Shown here one piece after another: positions 45,707 to 58,079 of a DNA stretch of 64,000 nt. The DNA lies in the NCBI GenBank assembly GCA_027943335.1, contig BSBK01002931.1, positions 558,001 through 622,000 on the forward strand, read 5' to 3'. This stretch comes from Chamaecyparis obtusa. Its lineage: Eukaryota; Streptophyta; Pinopsida; Cupressales; Cupressaceae. The notes below the pieces were generated by a model. The model saw only the letters and a program-made list of their open reading frames with translations, searched no databases and had not been told where the DNA came from. A program made the position numbers and the translations under genes. How positions within the stretch are numbered: the stretch's first letter is position 1; each line of letters starts with the position of its first letter.

Positions 45707-48484
45707 CTACAACGGTTCAATTTCAAGCTGCCACACCATATCATCATTGAGATTTTCGGATTCATCAGCATCAACTTCATAGCTTCCTTGGTTCTTTGAT
45801 ATGTTTTCTTCACTCTGCATACCTCTGCTTAACTGATGTTCACCGCTAGCAGTACCAGTGCCAGTACATGGGTCCTAGTCAATGACATAATTATCTCTGG
45901 CATTCCCACTCCCACTCCCACTTTGGTTTGACATGTTGCTCACCCCTCTTCTCTGACATTTCTTCCTCCACAATTTCAGTGCCCTTTCGTAAGGAAAAGT
46001 ATTGACTTCATACCTGGATGTATAGAGCCTCAAGCAATTTTCCAAATTCTTGTCAAGTTTGTTTCTTAGCTTTGACTTTATGAATCCCAAAGCACTGAAA
46101 AATCTCTCATCCTCCACCAACCCCAATATCATGGTTAGACATAATTCAACAAGCTTGAAATATTCTGATATTGAATCAATCAACAATTCACTCTCAGCTA
46201 GGTTTTTCCAAAGCCTTGTTACCGATCCATCTTCCATAGGGTTCTCCATAAGATTAAATTGTTCCCTCATTGTCCGTGAAAAATGAGCTGATTGCTCTCT
46301 CAAATGATTTGCATCTAAAATTCCATTTAGAGTTACTCCATCTAACTCTTTGGTTTTGCAAAAATGATCTATCAAAGTTAGTAGCCTACTTTTAAAATCT
46401 TTTAGATTGTTCATACGCCAATAATGAGGAAACACAATAGCCATGGATTCAAGTAGTTTGACCGGAGGGAATCTTGCTCTAATCTGTGAGGAAAGATCAA
46501 AGGCAATGTGCTTCACTGAAGTTGTTACAAACTCAACGATCTTGGTAAAGTCTTCCCTTTTAACACTTGATACTCACCTCCTGGGGTTCTTTCCTGGTTC
46601 CTCAGACTCGATCCTGGCATTGTAGTGCATTGGCATCTCAACTCTGTGAAATTTTCCACATAACCCCCCGTTTGAACCAATTTTTAAAAAGTTATCAGGA
46701 TTGTCCAAATCTGTGATTTTCAGCCAGCTGGCAAATTTTACTTCATCAACAAATAAATGATAGAGATTATCGAGCGTCATGCATGTCAACTTACAGAGTG
46801 TAGCATATTCTACGATATACATAGCTCTTTTTTGGGCCTTTTTCATTAAATTTCTCATTTCCTCAAGAATGGGGAGAAGACCTGCTAATGTTAACAGTGT
46901 CTCTACATTACTTAACATTGACAGCAGTGCAGGAAATTTTGGTTTCCTTGCTTCGTCACGACTTGAGTTCATTAGACCAAGAAATGATTGATATTTTGAA
47001 AAAACTCGATGTGTTGGTCCATCCAAAGAGATCCATCTGGTATCATTATCCTTAAGAAGCTTGTTCCCGTTGGTTAGTCCTTCAGCAAAGTGTTGAAATT
47101 CCCTGAATCATTTCAGACTTTGACAGAAGTATTGGTAGATCTCTTTGATTAAAACTTCAATTTTTTGTACTGGAGCATGCTTGCTGACAACTCCAAAAGC
47201 TAGATTCATTCTATGGGCCATGCAGTGAATGGGAGTAACGTAGGGCGCACAAGAAGATTGTATCTTTGTGCAAAGACCACCCCTGTGGCCTTGCATTACT
47301 GAAGCTCCATTACCTCCAACACACACCAGCTTTTTGGCAATGGTCATGTCATCTATACCTCCATATTCAATTAGAGAACTCTTTACTAGTTGAAATAAAT
47401 TTTCCGCTGTCGCATTATCCCTCATTTTAGCAATAGTTAGTAGATGAGGTTGGCGAACAAAATTTTGTACAGTATAAACATGCATGCATACCCAGGAAGT
47501 ATTGTCTACTGCTGTGACCTCATCTAAAGACAATGCAATAAAATTTGACTCTTTAATTTTTGCCTTCAAATCCTCTTTTTCAACATCGGCAAGACAACTT
47601 GCCCATTCCCATCCACTGTTTACTGACCAGTGACTGTTAGGATAGTTACGAACTTTCAGAAAGTGTAATAAAGCACTCAATGATGGGTAGTCTGTCATTG
47701 GATGCCCTCTACTCAAAATATTAAACACAACACTTAACTGAATAGCTTTTCCCATTAGTTCTACTTCCAATGCTTTTCCAAAACAAGCTTCAATAGAGCC
47801 TTTAACTTCACCAGGCTTCGTCTTTATATTATGCTAAAATTCATATAATTCTGCATTCCTAACATGCTGAGATTCCTCCTTTGTTTTCCATCTTATCACT
47901 AATTTTTGAACTCCATCTATGGTTTTCTTTTCGTAAACTTTACCAATATGGTTTTCTATGGTGTTAATTTTTAGCTGCAACCTCTTTTCCTTCTTATTTA
48001 TCACGCTGCAAATCTTACATCTACATTCTACCGGAGGTTCCCCTTCAATTGGATTAGGCACTGGTTCAATGAATGGATATGTTGACACCCAATCTTTTTG
48101 AAAATTCCTCGACATATCCCACAGTCTATCATTCTTTGATTTGGATTTTCTTTTCTTCCCTACAGTTGCACCATCATCTTTTCTGACATTCTCAGTCTCA
48201 TCCAAGTTGATTATATCATTATGGATACTCTGGGTATTTAACTAAAAATCTTCTTCAAGTTCATCATGATCTGAGATATCAGGTTCGCTAACTTCTTCAA
48301 TATGTCGTGAAGGTTCAGCCTCAGGTTCAAAATCTTCTTGTAATGAAGTAACACTAGCTTCCCTATTTTGGCCAGAAACATTTCCACGACCATGACCAAA
48401 GTACAATGATAAGGTTCTACATTTTGTTGGCCTCTCTTGGCTTTCCCCATTTGCCGGAGCCTTACCCTTATTCTTGTTTGACAT
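45707..48484 (-). pseudogene. hAT transposase, single frame with five nonsense codons
   Basis: One frame of about 926 codons runs from ATG 48484 to TAG 45707. It is interrupted at 48242 (TAG), 47834 (TAG), 47108 (TGA), 46574 (TGA) and 45875 (TAG), without frameshift. Order: an acidic N-terminus; a Cys/His finger (CRCKIC ... NHIGK, codons about 155-185); the RNase-H-like catalytic domain with FIALSLDEVTAVD and LVCVGGNGASVMQGH, where Asn stands for the expected Asp; PIHCMAHRMNLAF; and the C-terminal dimerisation region with DERFFSALGFIKSKLRNKLD. The type resembles ZNF862/C17orf113-like hAT transposases. Transposase cuts at the element ends. This copy is inactive because of the stops and probably also the Asp to Asn change. 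Confidence 0.88.
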
Positions 48485-49243
48485 CTCGATTGGCTACCAG
48501 CCTAGTGATAAAAATATGTAAAAAAAATGTTTACTTGTTGAAGAAGTGACAAATGAAAACATAACTATAATATACAATGTTTACATAGTCGCAAAAATTC
48601 AGAATAATAATCACTTACCTTTGACTCACCAAAGCAGTCGAGACTCAACAGTTAGACAGTCTGAAATTCACTATCGATCAAATTGAACCGATCCAAGATT
48701 CCAAATTGTGTACAATAACACTGATGTATGAATGTATTTATACTAATCTCTTTTGGCGAATTGGGTAGGAGGTATTAGGTCAGTGTCCAAATATTTGGCG
48801 AAGCCCACGTAATGATAACACGTCTTATGTTATTTCCTAGGTGATTATGGGTCGCCAGTACCTTGGTATGCTTAATAAAGGTGGCGAAAACCCATCGGTT
48901 TGAGACACGCGTCAGTAAAATAACTGGCAAAGTTGGGGCCGCCTAAAAAATATTTATATATAACTATGGGTGAATATAGGCCGTCCATTTGGGGCCTCGT
49001 TGAAATTATAGGCAAATTTTAAAAATATATCGTGCCCAAAACGTATATGCCATTGGCGAAAATGTGCAAGAAATGGACAAAATTTAATATAGCGTTTGGC
49101 GATGGACCCGAGCAATGGACCCAATCTTCATAAATGCAGGGTAATGGGGTCAGTCCCATATGGGCAATTTATTCACCAAATCATGGGATGCCGACGGGCG
49201 ACATTCGCCAAATGGTGAATAATTGCCACTAATGTTTTCTCTG
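48485..49243. other. right subterminal region of the hAT element
   Basis: It contains many dispersed GGCGAA/TTCGCC motifs (for example near 48756, 48799, 48888, 49054, 49206). It includes the probable promoter of the transposase. No other gene. Confidence 0.6.
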
Positions 49244-49251
49244 GTTGAGAG
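49244..49251. repeat. right 8-bp target-site duplication of the hAT element
   Basis: GTTGAGAG, identical to 36770-36777. Confidence 0.88.
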
Positions 49252-52021
49252 ATTCATTATACAAAAGGAATGAATTAGCATTTCAGAAGAATGATACTCA
49301 GTATTGGGAAGAAGAGATTGAAGAATTATCTAAAAGATCTAGAAGTGTATCTGATGCATCTAAAGTAACAATTTCAGATCTGTCTTAAAAGAATCAACAC
49401 CTTACCGAGCAACTAAAAGCACTACAAATTGGACAAGAAACACAAATGGTAAGAATGATTGAAGTTATGAACAATACAAGACAAGTTGAACAAGAGAGAA
49501 ACATGGATATTGAATATAGAAGACAACTTACCAAGGATGTGATTCATATGGTAACAGGGTATCTAGTATGTGAAAAATATAAAGCCCTAAGGAACCCACC
49601 GAAGAATGAAATCTAGAAGTTGATTGGAGTAGAGTGGGATAACAAAGGAATGAAGATTAATACCATTAATGACCTATAGACTAGATTTGGTGCATATGTG
49701 ATTGCATACAAGATATTTCAATCTAGGAGACCAAACAACGTTCCATGTGACATTGTTGACATTAAATACAAGATCATGAAGAAGGGTCCTTAACTTGACC
49801 TAGTTGAACTTATCTTGAGGAAGCTAGGGGAGAAAATGAGAACTATCCAAGTTCTGAAGTCTAATACCTGCAAGTTTGGATAACTATTGGTATGTATATT
49901 TTTCTACTTGTAGAACTCATTTCCCTCAATTGGTAACATAGAATGGGATGTGAACAAGACCATTATTATTCAAATTAGTGAATTCATAAATAGTTTGGAT
50001 AAGAACTTTGAACTAGTAATGGATGATTATTTCAGTAAATTTAAGGACATAATGCATAAGAGAAGAAAAATTCTTGCACAACTTGTTGTGAAGTATAAAG
50101 ATGATGTTTATTTCTTAGTGGAAACTAACACTACATTGATTAAGGAATTTGAATCGAGAACTGCATGGCTACCATCGATGGAGTATGAATTGGACATTAA
50201 CCAAGCCACTAGGTCAATAAAGGCATTACTAGTAGAAACGAAGGACAAACAAGCTACAAGGTTTGGAACTTATGAAGAAGCCAAGAAAAGACTAAAAATG
50301 GAGTTAGTTAGATAAAAGATCAGAAAGAAATAAGAAAAAATGATTGGAACTTTAGAAAAACAATTTGGAAATGTTGAGGAAGAAGTAGCAAAGTCAGCTG
50401 AAGAGGCAACCAAGGAGCATAAATCAATCAGTGAAGGTTAAGATGAAGAGGAAACCGAGTAAAAAATGAAAGTACATGTAGAGCCACCGATGAAAATGAG
50501 AGGAAAAAGGAAACAAGTTGGTATACTAGCATGTGCAAGGACAAGGTCCACTATAGGTAATAACCCACCTCAGAGAAGAGGAGTTGCAAAGATCACAAGG
50601 CCTACACCTACTAAGACATATCAGAAGAAAAGAGGTACACAAGCTTCCACCGAGGTACCAAAACCTAAGAAGAGAAGAAAACTGATCAGAAATAAGGATG
50701 ATATTGATTCAGAGGAAGAAGAAAATAGTCAATTCAAATTTGTAGTAAATAAAGAACCCCAGAAAATTGATGAAATTGTAAATGGAATAAGAGAAAGAGG
50801 AGGATTGAGTCATCCTAAAATTAAGATATATTCAAACATGAGCAAAGAGGACCAAGACAAACTAGAAGAATCCATCATTGACATGATGATTAACTTTAAA
50901 AGAGTACCAGTTGAATTTTCACTTAGTATTCCACAAGAATTGTATGATAAAGTTTTAGAAAGATGGACCTATGCACTAAATATAGAGAAGAAGATGAGAG
51001 AAAGGTCCTTAATACTAGAAATGCCAAATCTATCAATTCTAGAGATTGATACTGCAATGCAAACTTATAAAAATATTTTTTTTATGAAAGGAAGGGCACT
51101 AAATATACTATAGGGAAAATTACAAGAAGTTGATGAAGAGAGTACAAAGATTTGGACTAGCATTCTTAGTTCAAATGATAAAACAAAGCAAACTACATCT
51201 GCAATTAAAACTGATAAAACTTTACTAGTTAGAAGAAAAGAACTTCAAATAGATGATGACTTTGATACAACATAAGAGCCCATTCACATTGTTGACACCG
51301 AGTAGCTAGAAGACCAAACATATGTTGAAGAGTTTATAACTATTGCATAAAATATAATGGAAGATATTGCAAAAATGTTGAAGAACATAGGGAAAGATGA
51401 AATAATAATAAAAGACATCCCAGAAGGAGACCCTGATGAGGAATAAAAAGAAGATGAAGACATTACTACCTCTATCGAGAATCAAGAAGAAGCACAACCC
51501 ATCATGGTAGCTAGAGCACTTATACCAGGTGATTTACCTATCCTTGTACAAGAAATTGACATAGTTTATGAGAAGAAAACATAGAATATACCACCCGAGA
51601 AAGTAATGGATATAGTTCAAGACAAGGGTGATGAATCAGGAAAAGACACCAAGCATTGTGGTGATTCTACAATAGATGGAGAGAACACAAGACCACTAAT
51701 ACCGAGGTAAACAATCAAAAGGATGATAGTACAAAAAAAGTAGATGATTCTACTATAGAAACAAGGCCACAAGCCCTAGGAACTTAGACTGGGGGAATTT
51801 ATATGAGGCAGGACAAGAAGGAAGAAAGTGTGTCTATTGAGAAACCATAGATAAATCCAGAACAAAAGGCTCTAGCTCAAAATAGTTAATCACCTACATC
51901 AAGAAAGTAGGAGAAGAAGGAAATGAAGAAACATGGAGGTAAAGGTATGGTCACACTAGAAATACCTACTTGTTACTCGAGGGCATTGGACCCTGAAGCT
52001 CTAAGAAAGTATGGAGATCTA
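49252..52021 (+). mobile_element. family D unit 2, internal domain between hAT and solo LTR
   Basis: It resumes the Gag-like gene of unit 1 (from about 29826). Near 49530 it jumps to the ORF2 part matching about 32070 in unit 1, so roughly 1.9 kb, including all zinc knuckles, is deleted. It ends where the solo LTR enters. Confidence 0.82.
49950..51113 (+). pseudogene. family D ORF2 in unit 2 (partial)
   Basis: It matches unit 1 ORF2 from 32480 onward, including the basic stretch TIGNNPPQRRGVAKI and IDMMINFKRVPVEFSL. Two stops of unit 1 are sense codons here (Lys and Glu). This copy instead has its own stops near 50313, 50331, 50440 and 50459. After 51113 the frame is lost. The upstream part that encodes the WLD motif is absent. 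Confidence 0.65.
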
Positions 52022-53057
52022 TGTTAGGATTTAGTAATACTGAGAGGGGGGTGAATCAGTATTACAATACTTTAAATTAAACTTCAACCAATTGCAAATA
52101 AACCATATGAATGCTGAAATTAAAAGAACATAAACACACAACACATAACTCATAACACCATCATTTATTTTTGAGGAAACCCTAGCCAAGGGAAAACCCT
52201 GGTGGGATGGTACCCACAACTATGCACTAAAATATTGAATCCCTGTTAGGAGATCTAGCCCTATTAGGAGTTGAGTATTACATAGTACATTTCCTTGTTA
52301 GAGGAATAAAAAACCATGTTAGGGGTATACAAAAACCCTGTTAAAGGTGGTGAGCTTACAACTCTTACAACCAAAATTTGTCACAAAAGTATTCTTCAAA
52401 TAGTGAACAATGCAAGCATCATCTATGCTTTGATAGTTATAGTTTAAGCTCTTTCATACACTGATCTCACATCTTCTATCTTCGCATCCATCATATCATC
52501 ATCACAATCACAATTAGCACTTCCACAAAACACTCTATACTTATATAAATTCTGCCATCCAGTCGGCTCTCAAAATACATTACAAAACATAATAATTATT
52601 TATGAAAATGACAAACATAGAGTCAGAGATCTTATATTACCAAAGTATCAGCAATATACAACTTCCTTTTGACTTAGCACATTACCATACCAACTAACCT
52701 TTCCTCAATCATCACAATTGTTCATGTGCCTTATTTTACTGATTCTCTATCTTCAGATACCTTCACAACACTATATCTCACTGATCTCATCACCAAAACA
52801 CATGTGGCCTTAATTGAAGGTCATACATATCCCAGGATTTCTTCTACTAGCTTTACAAGCCATAATACATCATATATTACCTTTTTTGACCAAAATAGTA
52901 TCGCAATATATTGCTATCTTGATTCTGTACTTCATCATTTTCATGATCGAGTCTCCACTACCAAAAATCTATGCGTGGGATCACTCCAACATATTTTTTT
53001 CCATAAATGAAAACCCTTAAGTGATCCCTAGTGCTCCCAAAACATCACTTTCCAACA
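52022..53057 (-). repeat. solo LTR of a family C relative, reverse orientation
   Basis: TGTTAGGATT...CCAACA, 1036 bp, with a perfect duplication ATCTA at 52017-52021 and 53058-53062. The reverse strand carries GTTGTGGGTACCATCCCACC and GATTCACCCCCCTCTCAGTA, as in the LTR at 2717-3739. No internal domain. The empty-site sequence is visible in unit 1 near 34565. Confidence 0.9.
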
Positions 53058-53062
53058 ATCTA

Positions 53063-53986
53063 TGCACCAAAAAAGCATTTCATGAGAAGTTGAGGGAAGA
53101 AAAAAAGAATAAACAGGTGAGAAGATGTGAAAGAAATATTGATGTAAGTTGTCCCAGATGTCAATGTTGATGAGAATACACCTATCATTGACCAAATTGT
53201 TGTGCTAACCAATAATATCAATGCACCTACTATTGATCTAGAGAAGAAAATAGAGGTGAAGAAAATATAGTACAAAGTCACTGAGAAGATCAACCAAACA
53301 ATGACATTCACAAAGTAAAATTTTTTGAAATAGTAACTAAGATAAAAGGTATAATTCAGAAGATCATTACTATTTTGTAGAAACTATGCACTTTAATTTC
53401 TTTTACTACAAAAATTAATGAAAATTTGAAGAAATTAGATGAAGATTTGTAGAAAAGTGCAGAAAGTTTAATAACTGAGTCCCATGCATTTAAATTGCAT
53501 TATTCAAAGGTGAAACACATTCAGGGGTTGAGACATGATTTAAGGAGATAAGAGGATTGAATAAGAGATCAAATAATTGAGCTACAGGCTGAGTTATTAC
53601 CCCACATTAAGGTGATGTAGAAGCATGTGAAGAAGGTAAAAGACCTGATTTCCACCCCTGAGTTGTCAGTTGTTTATCACATTTTTGATATGCATGCACA
53701 AATAGGCCTAGAACAAATTACATTAGAGAGTCTAAAAGAGGAATGAGAAAACCTCTTGGCCAACCTTTTGAAAACCCATAAAAACATTTTTGACAAGATT
53801 TAAGTACATATTTTATGGCATTATTATCAAAAAAGGGAGAATTATGTGTATATAGTATGTACTTTATTGAGAGCATATTGACAAAGGGAGTCTACAAATT
53901 TTGAAGTTTACAAGTTTTGAATTTTGGAAAATATTTTGGATATGGCATACATATGTATTTTTGTCACTAATGCCAAAGGGGGAGAA
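53063..53986 (+). mobile_element. family D unit 2, 3' end of internal domain
   Basis: It continues unit 2 after the solo LTR and matches 34573-35505 of unit 1. It includes the decayed terminal coding segment (53610-53805) and the polypurine tract AAAGGGGGAGAA before LTR 3. Confidence 0.85.
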
Positions 53987-55190
53987 TGTTACACCTAATT
54001 GAATTAAGTGTTGTCATTAGTGTAATGCATATAGTCGGTAAAGAAAAGAAAATAGACAAGTCATTCAAAGTAACTAAGCATAGTAACCAACCAGAGCATA
54101 AGGAGAAAGACATGTTAACCAAGCACAAACTTGACCGAGCACACCGAGCACAGTTATAATTGAGCATACTTGTTTATCAAACATTTGTATTTTACCGAGA
54201 CAGAGATGCAATATTTACTAAGTGATACAAGATCAACATAGAAGTTTGGAATGACACTGAAAATAAGGTAAATGATTTTTATTGAGCTAGAAAATGGTTT
54301 ACATAAATTGAGGTAAATATTTATTGGAGATATCATATTGATTGGTGATGATCCCTATGCAATTTTGAATTACGTTATTTATATGGATCATTGATCAAGT
54401 ATTTTCTAGATGATTCCACAACCCTAATTAGGTCATAATCATTATGATTTAAGAATTTCCAAGATGTCATATCAGTAAGTACATGATGAGAAGTAGCCTC
54501 CTACATGAGACATCTGAAGATTAGATGGGGTTGTGATGCTAAGTTTTAACAGAGTATTCATGATTATATAAGAAGTAGACCAGAGGATACCAAGCAATAT
54601 TTGAAGGAGATATCTATCACAACAAGATGATTTCAAATAAGGGCTAAGGAGATCTGATATTCAGCAAAGTAAGTTGCAATATCTAGATCACTATAATGTT
54701 ACTTTCTAACAGTTGTAGCAAAACAAAATCTCCTAACAGAGTAGACTTAACCTTTTTTTGTAAATCTCTTAACCGAGTGCACACTTAAGAGTGTTTCTAA
54801 AAAAATCTAACAAGGTAGATCTTGACAGGTCTTAAATGTTACTCTTGATAGGGTAAGATCATTAGAAGTGATCAAAATTGTATGCCCTAATAGACAACTT
54901 TATTATTACAGTAGTGAATCTTTGTGGGTTTCATCCCCACCACAGTTTTTACCTTCTAAGAAGGGTTCCTGCGATATAAAAATATCTGTGTCAAGTGTAT
55001 GAATATTCGTGAATGTTTATTTTTTAGATTAAAAGTATTTACATTTTATTTATGTTATGAATGAATGGTAATGATGAATATGAAAGTTGGTTAATGAAGG
55101 ACATTATCTTGTGGATTGAGAATAAAAAAAAATTAGGGTTCCTGATTCACCGCTCCCCTCTTAGTAACTCACCTTTCCATAATTCAAACA
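53987..55190 (+). repeat. family D LTR 3 (right end of the array)
   Basis: 1204 bp, TGTTACACC to CAAACA. No primer site follows, so the array ends here. The sequence after it (CAATTCTTTTACTGGC) is not family D. Confidence 0.88.
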
Positions 55191-56104
55191 CAATTCTTTT
55201 ACTGGCACGCTTAGTGGGATCTGAATGATTCAACTACATAATTCTATTGGTTAGCTAGTTAATTCACTAGAAATTTGGGTGTTATTCTTAGTGCCATCTT
55301 CCTTATGAGACATTTTAATCAAACACCATGAAGACTTCGAGTGCAAAATCTACTAGTTTTAAGCAGTCCTAATGCTTGTATGAATAAGATCACTTTAGAT
55401 TACATGTGACCTCCAATTGGTCTATGAATTTGGATCCTTTGTGAACCTCTAATGATGAACCCATTTCATAAAAATTCTTATTGTGTTTCCCCATACCATA
55501 AAAATCCTTCCCCTCATCCCTCCTACTATCAATACCAATATCGGCCTCACCTACATCTTGGTTATGGCCAAATCCCATTTGTTGCATCAAGTGGTCAACA
55601 TACCTAGTATGCTTACCACCCTCTCCATTAGTCTTAGAATCCTCAAGTGGTACACTAGTACATTTTGAGTAAATATGTGACTAGGTGACTAAAAATTTTA
55701 ATCACCTGACTAAAAATGATCAAATTGTACTAACTTTAAATTGTAATTCACAAGTATAAATGACTAATTTGGTCATTAGGTAAAATCACAAGGTCAGACA
55801 AATATAAATGACTAAATAAATGACCAAATAAATGACTAAATAATTAGTCACCCAAACAAAAAGGACTAAATTAATGAATGATTATTACTCCTTTATAATA
55901 ACATTTGAAAATATCATATATAGAATTATATACTTTGAAGTTCCATTTCATGACCAGTAATGCTTTATTTCCAATAGGCTAATACTATAAAGGAATAAAA
56001 TATTTAAACAATAAATTGTTGACTCCATGATTAATGGTGTAATGATGAGAGGTCAAACAAGAAATTCGAGACTTCAACAAACTAATATTGGGTCACAGAG
56101 TTTT
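55191..56104. other. spacer between family D array and copia A copy 2
   Basis: No supported gene. 55690-55870 is rich in TGACTAAAT-type units (three close copies near 55808-55850), possibly a decayed MITE. A 66-codon open frame on the minus strand (55390-55590) has no recognised domain. Confidence 0.45.
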
Positions 56105-57594
56105 TGTTAATATGATTTAGAACAACAGAGAGGGGAGGGGGGTGTGAATCAGTTGTTCTTAGGTCTAGATGTATAAAACAAACTTTAAAACTCTTCAACA
56201 AATTAGATCTAACAACCAACAGATACTCAGTCATTACTGATTGCATAATAGAAACATATAACATTGCAGTCCACTACCCAGCTGTATCTAACTTGTAAAA
56301 CACAGAAATGTTTAAACCAATACATTCACACAAGTATTGACACTAGGATTTATAGTGGAAAACCCATTTGGGAAAAACCACTTCGTAACATGCTACTATT
56401 ATTTTCACTCTTCTAAAGTGAGCTTAGTTAAAAGACAACCCTGTCAAAGGTTACAAACACACTTTCAGGTGTGACTCGGTTAAAGGATTTAAACCACTCT
56501 ATTAAAAGTGCACCTTGTTATAGGACTTACATAAACTCCATTAGAATGCAACCTTGTTCAAAGGATTTAACATATGATTATTAGGTCAACCTCTGTTAAA
56601 AGGATTTAGACTATTACAATGGTTAGAAAGTAGCAGTAGTGATGATCTGAAAAACATACAACTCACTTTACAAATATCAAATCCAATTCCATACACATAT
56701 ACTAGTTTACTGACTGTGAATCTTTTCCATCACCATCACTGATCTGCTCGCTATTCTCCTCAAGCAATCATAACTCTTCTCCTTCAACCTTCTCTACTTG
56801 TACAGTCAATAACACCTCCAGTATCCTCTATCCCTCTTGCCTATTCAACCTCATGCTTAGGTTTCCTAAATACAACTTCATTTAGGTCAATACATCTTTT
56901 GCTGCTTGATCTCCTTCGTAGATCTTAGGGTTAGGTCAGATTCATTGAATCTACCCGCTTTATGTTCTTCATCTTCTTTTTCTCTAAACATCTCAAATCT
57001 CTTAAAGATTTACAATAAAAAGTTTTACAGTGCATTAAATGCTTTCATACAATCAATAAATAAAGTCAACACATTTTACTTAATCCAAGAATTCAACAAT
57101 GTTGGCTAGAAATCTAAATTCCCCTCAAATGTAAAAATACTAATGCTCGGTCAATACTGTGTTCAACTTCTCGGTCTATACTAGAAAGCTCGGTCAATAC
57201 TAAAAACTGTTTCCTCGACTAACATTGTCTTACTCAGCAATTAACTGATGTTCGGTCAACACTGGATTTTCTCAGCATACACTAACTCGGTCGACACTAA
57301 CATCACTCGTCTTAAACTAGATTTCTCCTCTTTTGCTTGGTTAAGCCTACCAGTTTAGTCTTCATTATTACTAAGATAAACAATACATTATCTTATCATT
57401 GTGTAACATAATCAAGTACTCATTATAGTATCAAGATAACTCAACCTTTCCTTAGATGCTATTGTTACCAACCTTACCTGTCCCCTTCTCATCAATCAAA
57501 TAGATATAGTACTTTCCTAAGTAGCAACAGTCTTACTAGTTAAGGTTTGACATCAATGACAATACAAAAATTGCTTCAATTGCAGTTTCCAACA
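56105..57594 (-). repeat. copia family A copy 2, 3' LTR
   Basis: 1490 bp from TGTTAATATG to TTTCCAACA on the plus strand. It has GAGAGGGGAGGGGGGTGTGAATCAGT near its outer end. It aligns with 1-1337. Confidence 0.9.
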
Positions 57595-58079
57595 ATCTCC
57601 CTCTTTGGCATTGATGGAAACACCATATGACATCACATGAATAACACATGGATTACCAACCAATCAAAAAACTTATCTGTCAATCAGAAATATTTGTAAT
57701 ATGCTTAGCTTCATTTTGATTCAAAATCTATTAGCCTTGCTTCTGTGACCGTCCTAAAATTTGAAATCTCCCTCTAACCTGATCCTTCATCTCTGTTCCT
57801 CTCCCTTAGGTTACTTTCATCTCTGTCATGTGTTATTCTCATCTCTATTCATCTCCCTCTTTGACAAAAATGCCAAAGCAACAACTAAAACATACATCCT
57901 CCAAATGTAGATATTAGCTGTTCAATTCAATATTTCTCCCTCTATCATCTTTCTTGTGACTAATTCTTAGCTTTGCTCTTCTTTTCACAACTCTAGGCCA
58001 GTCCTAAAGTGTGAGCTTCTTCTGCATCAACTTGTTAGATATTCTTTGTAGCACATTTGATGGAGTGCTCCTATCTTGA

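Larger units (their letters stand above)
36778..49243. mobile_element. hAT DNA transposon, 12.5 kb, carrying two extra genes
   Basis: The insertion interrupts family D unit 2. The empty-site structure is visible in unit 1, and an 8-bp duplication GTTGAGAG flanks it (36770-36777 and 49244-49251), as expected for hAT. Ends are CAGGGATAAC and, inverted, CAGAGAAAAC: short imperfect terminal repeats of hAT type. Both subterminal regions are sown with GGCGAA/TTCGCC motifs. A hAT transposase pseudogene lies on the minus strand near the right end. Two further genes lie on the plus strand. Typical hAT elements are 2-5 kb, so this one is exceptionally long. Confidence 0.9.

Noticed and set aside
46574..46580. 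GGTGAGT at a transposase stop as a true intron donor
   Set aside because: The frame continues past the TGA with normal transposase-like coding sequence, and the only nearby acceptor would shift the frame.
55390..55590. 66-codon minus-strand ORF, Gly/Asp/Lys-rich
   Set aside because: No family recognised, no supporting context; could be part of a decayed element but cannot be supported.
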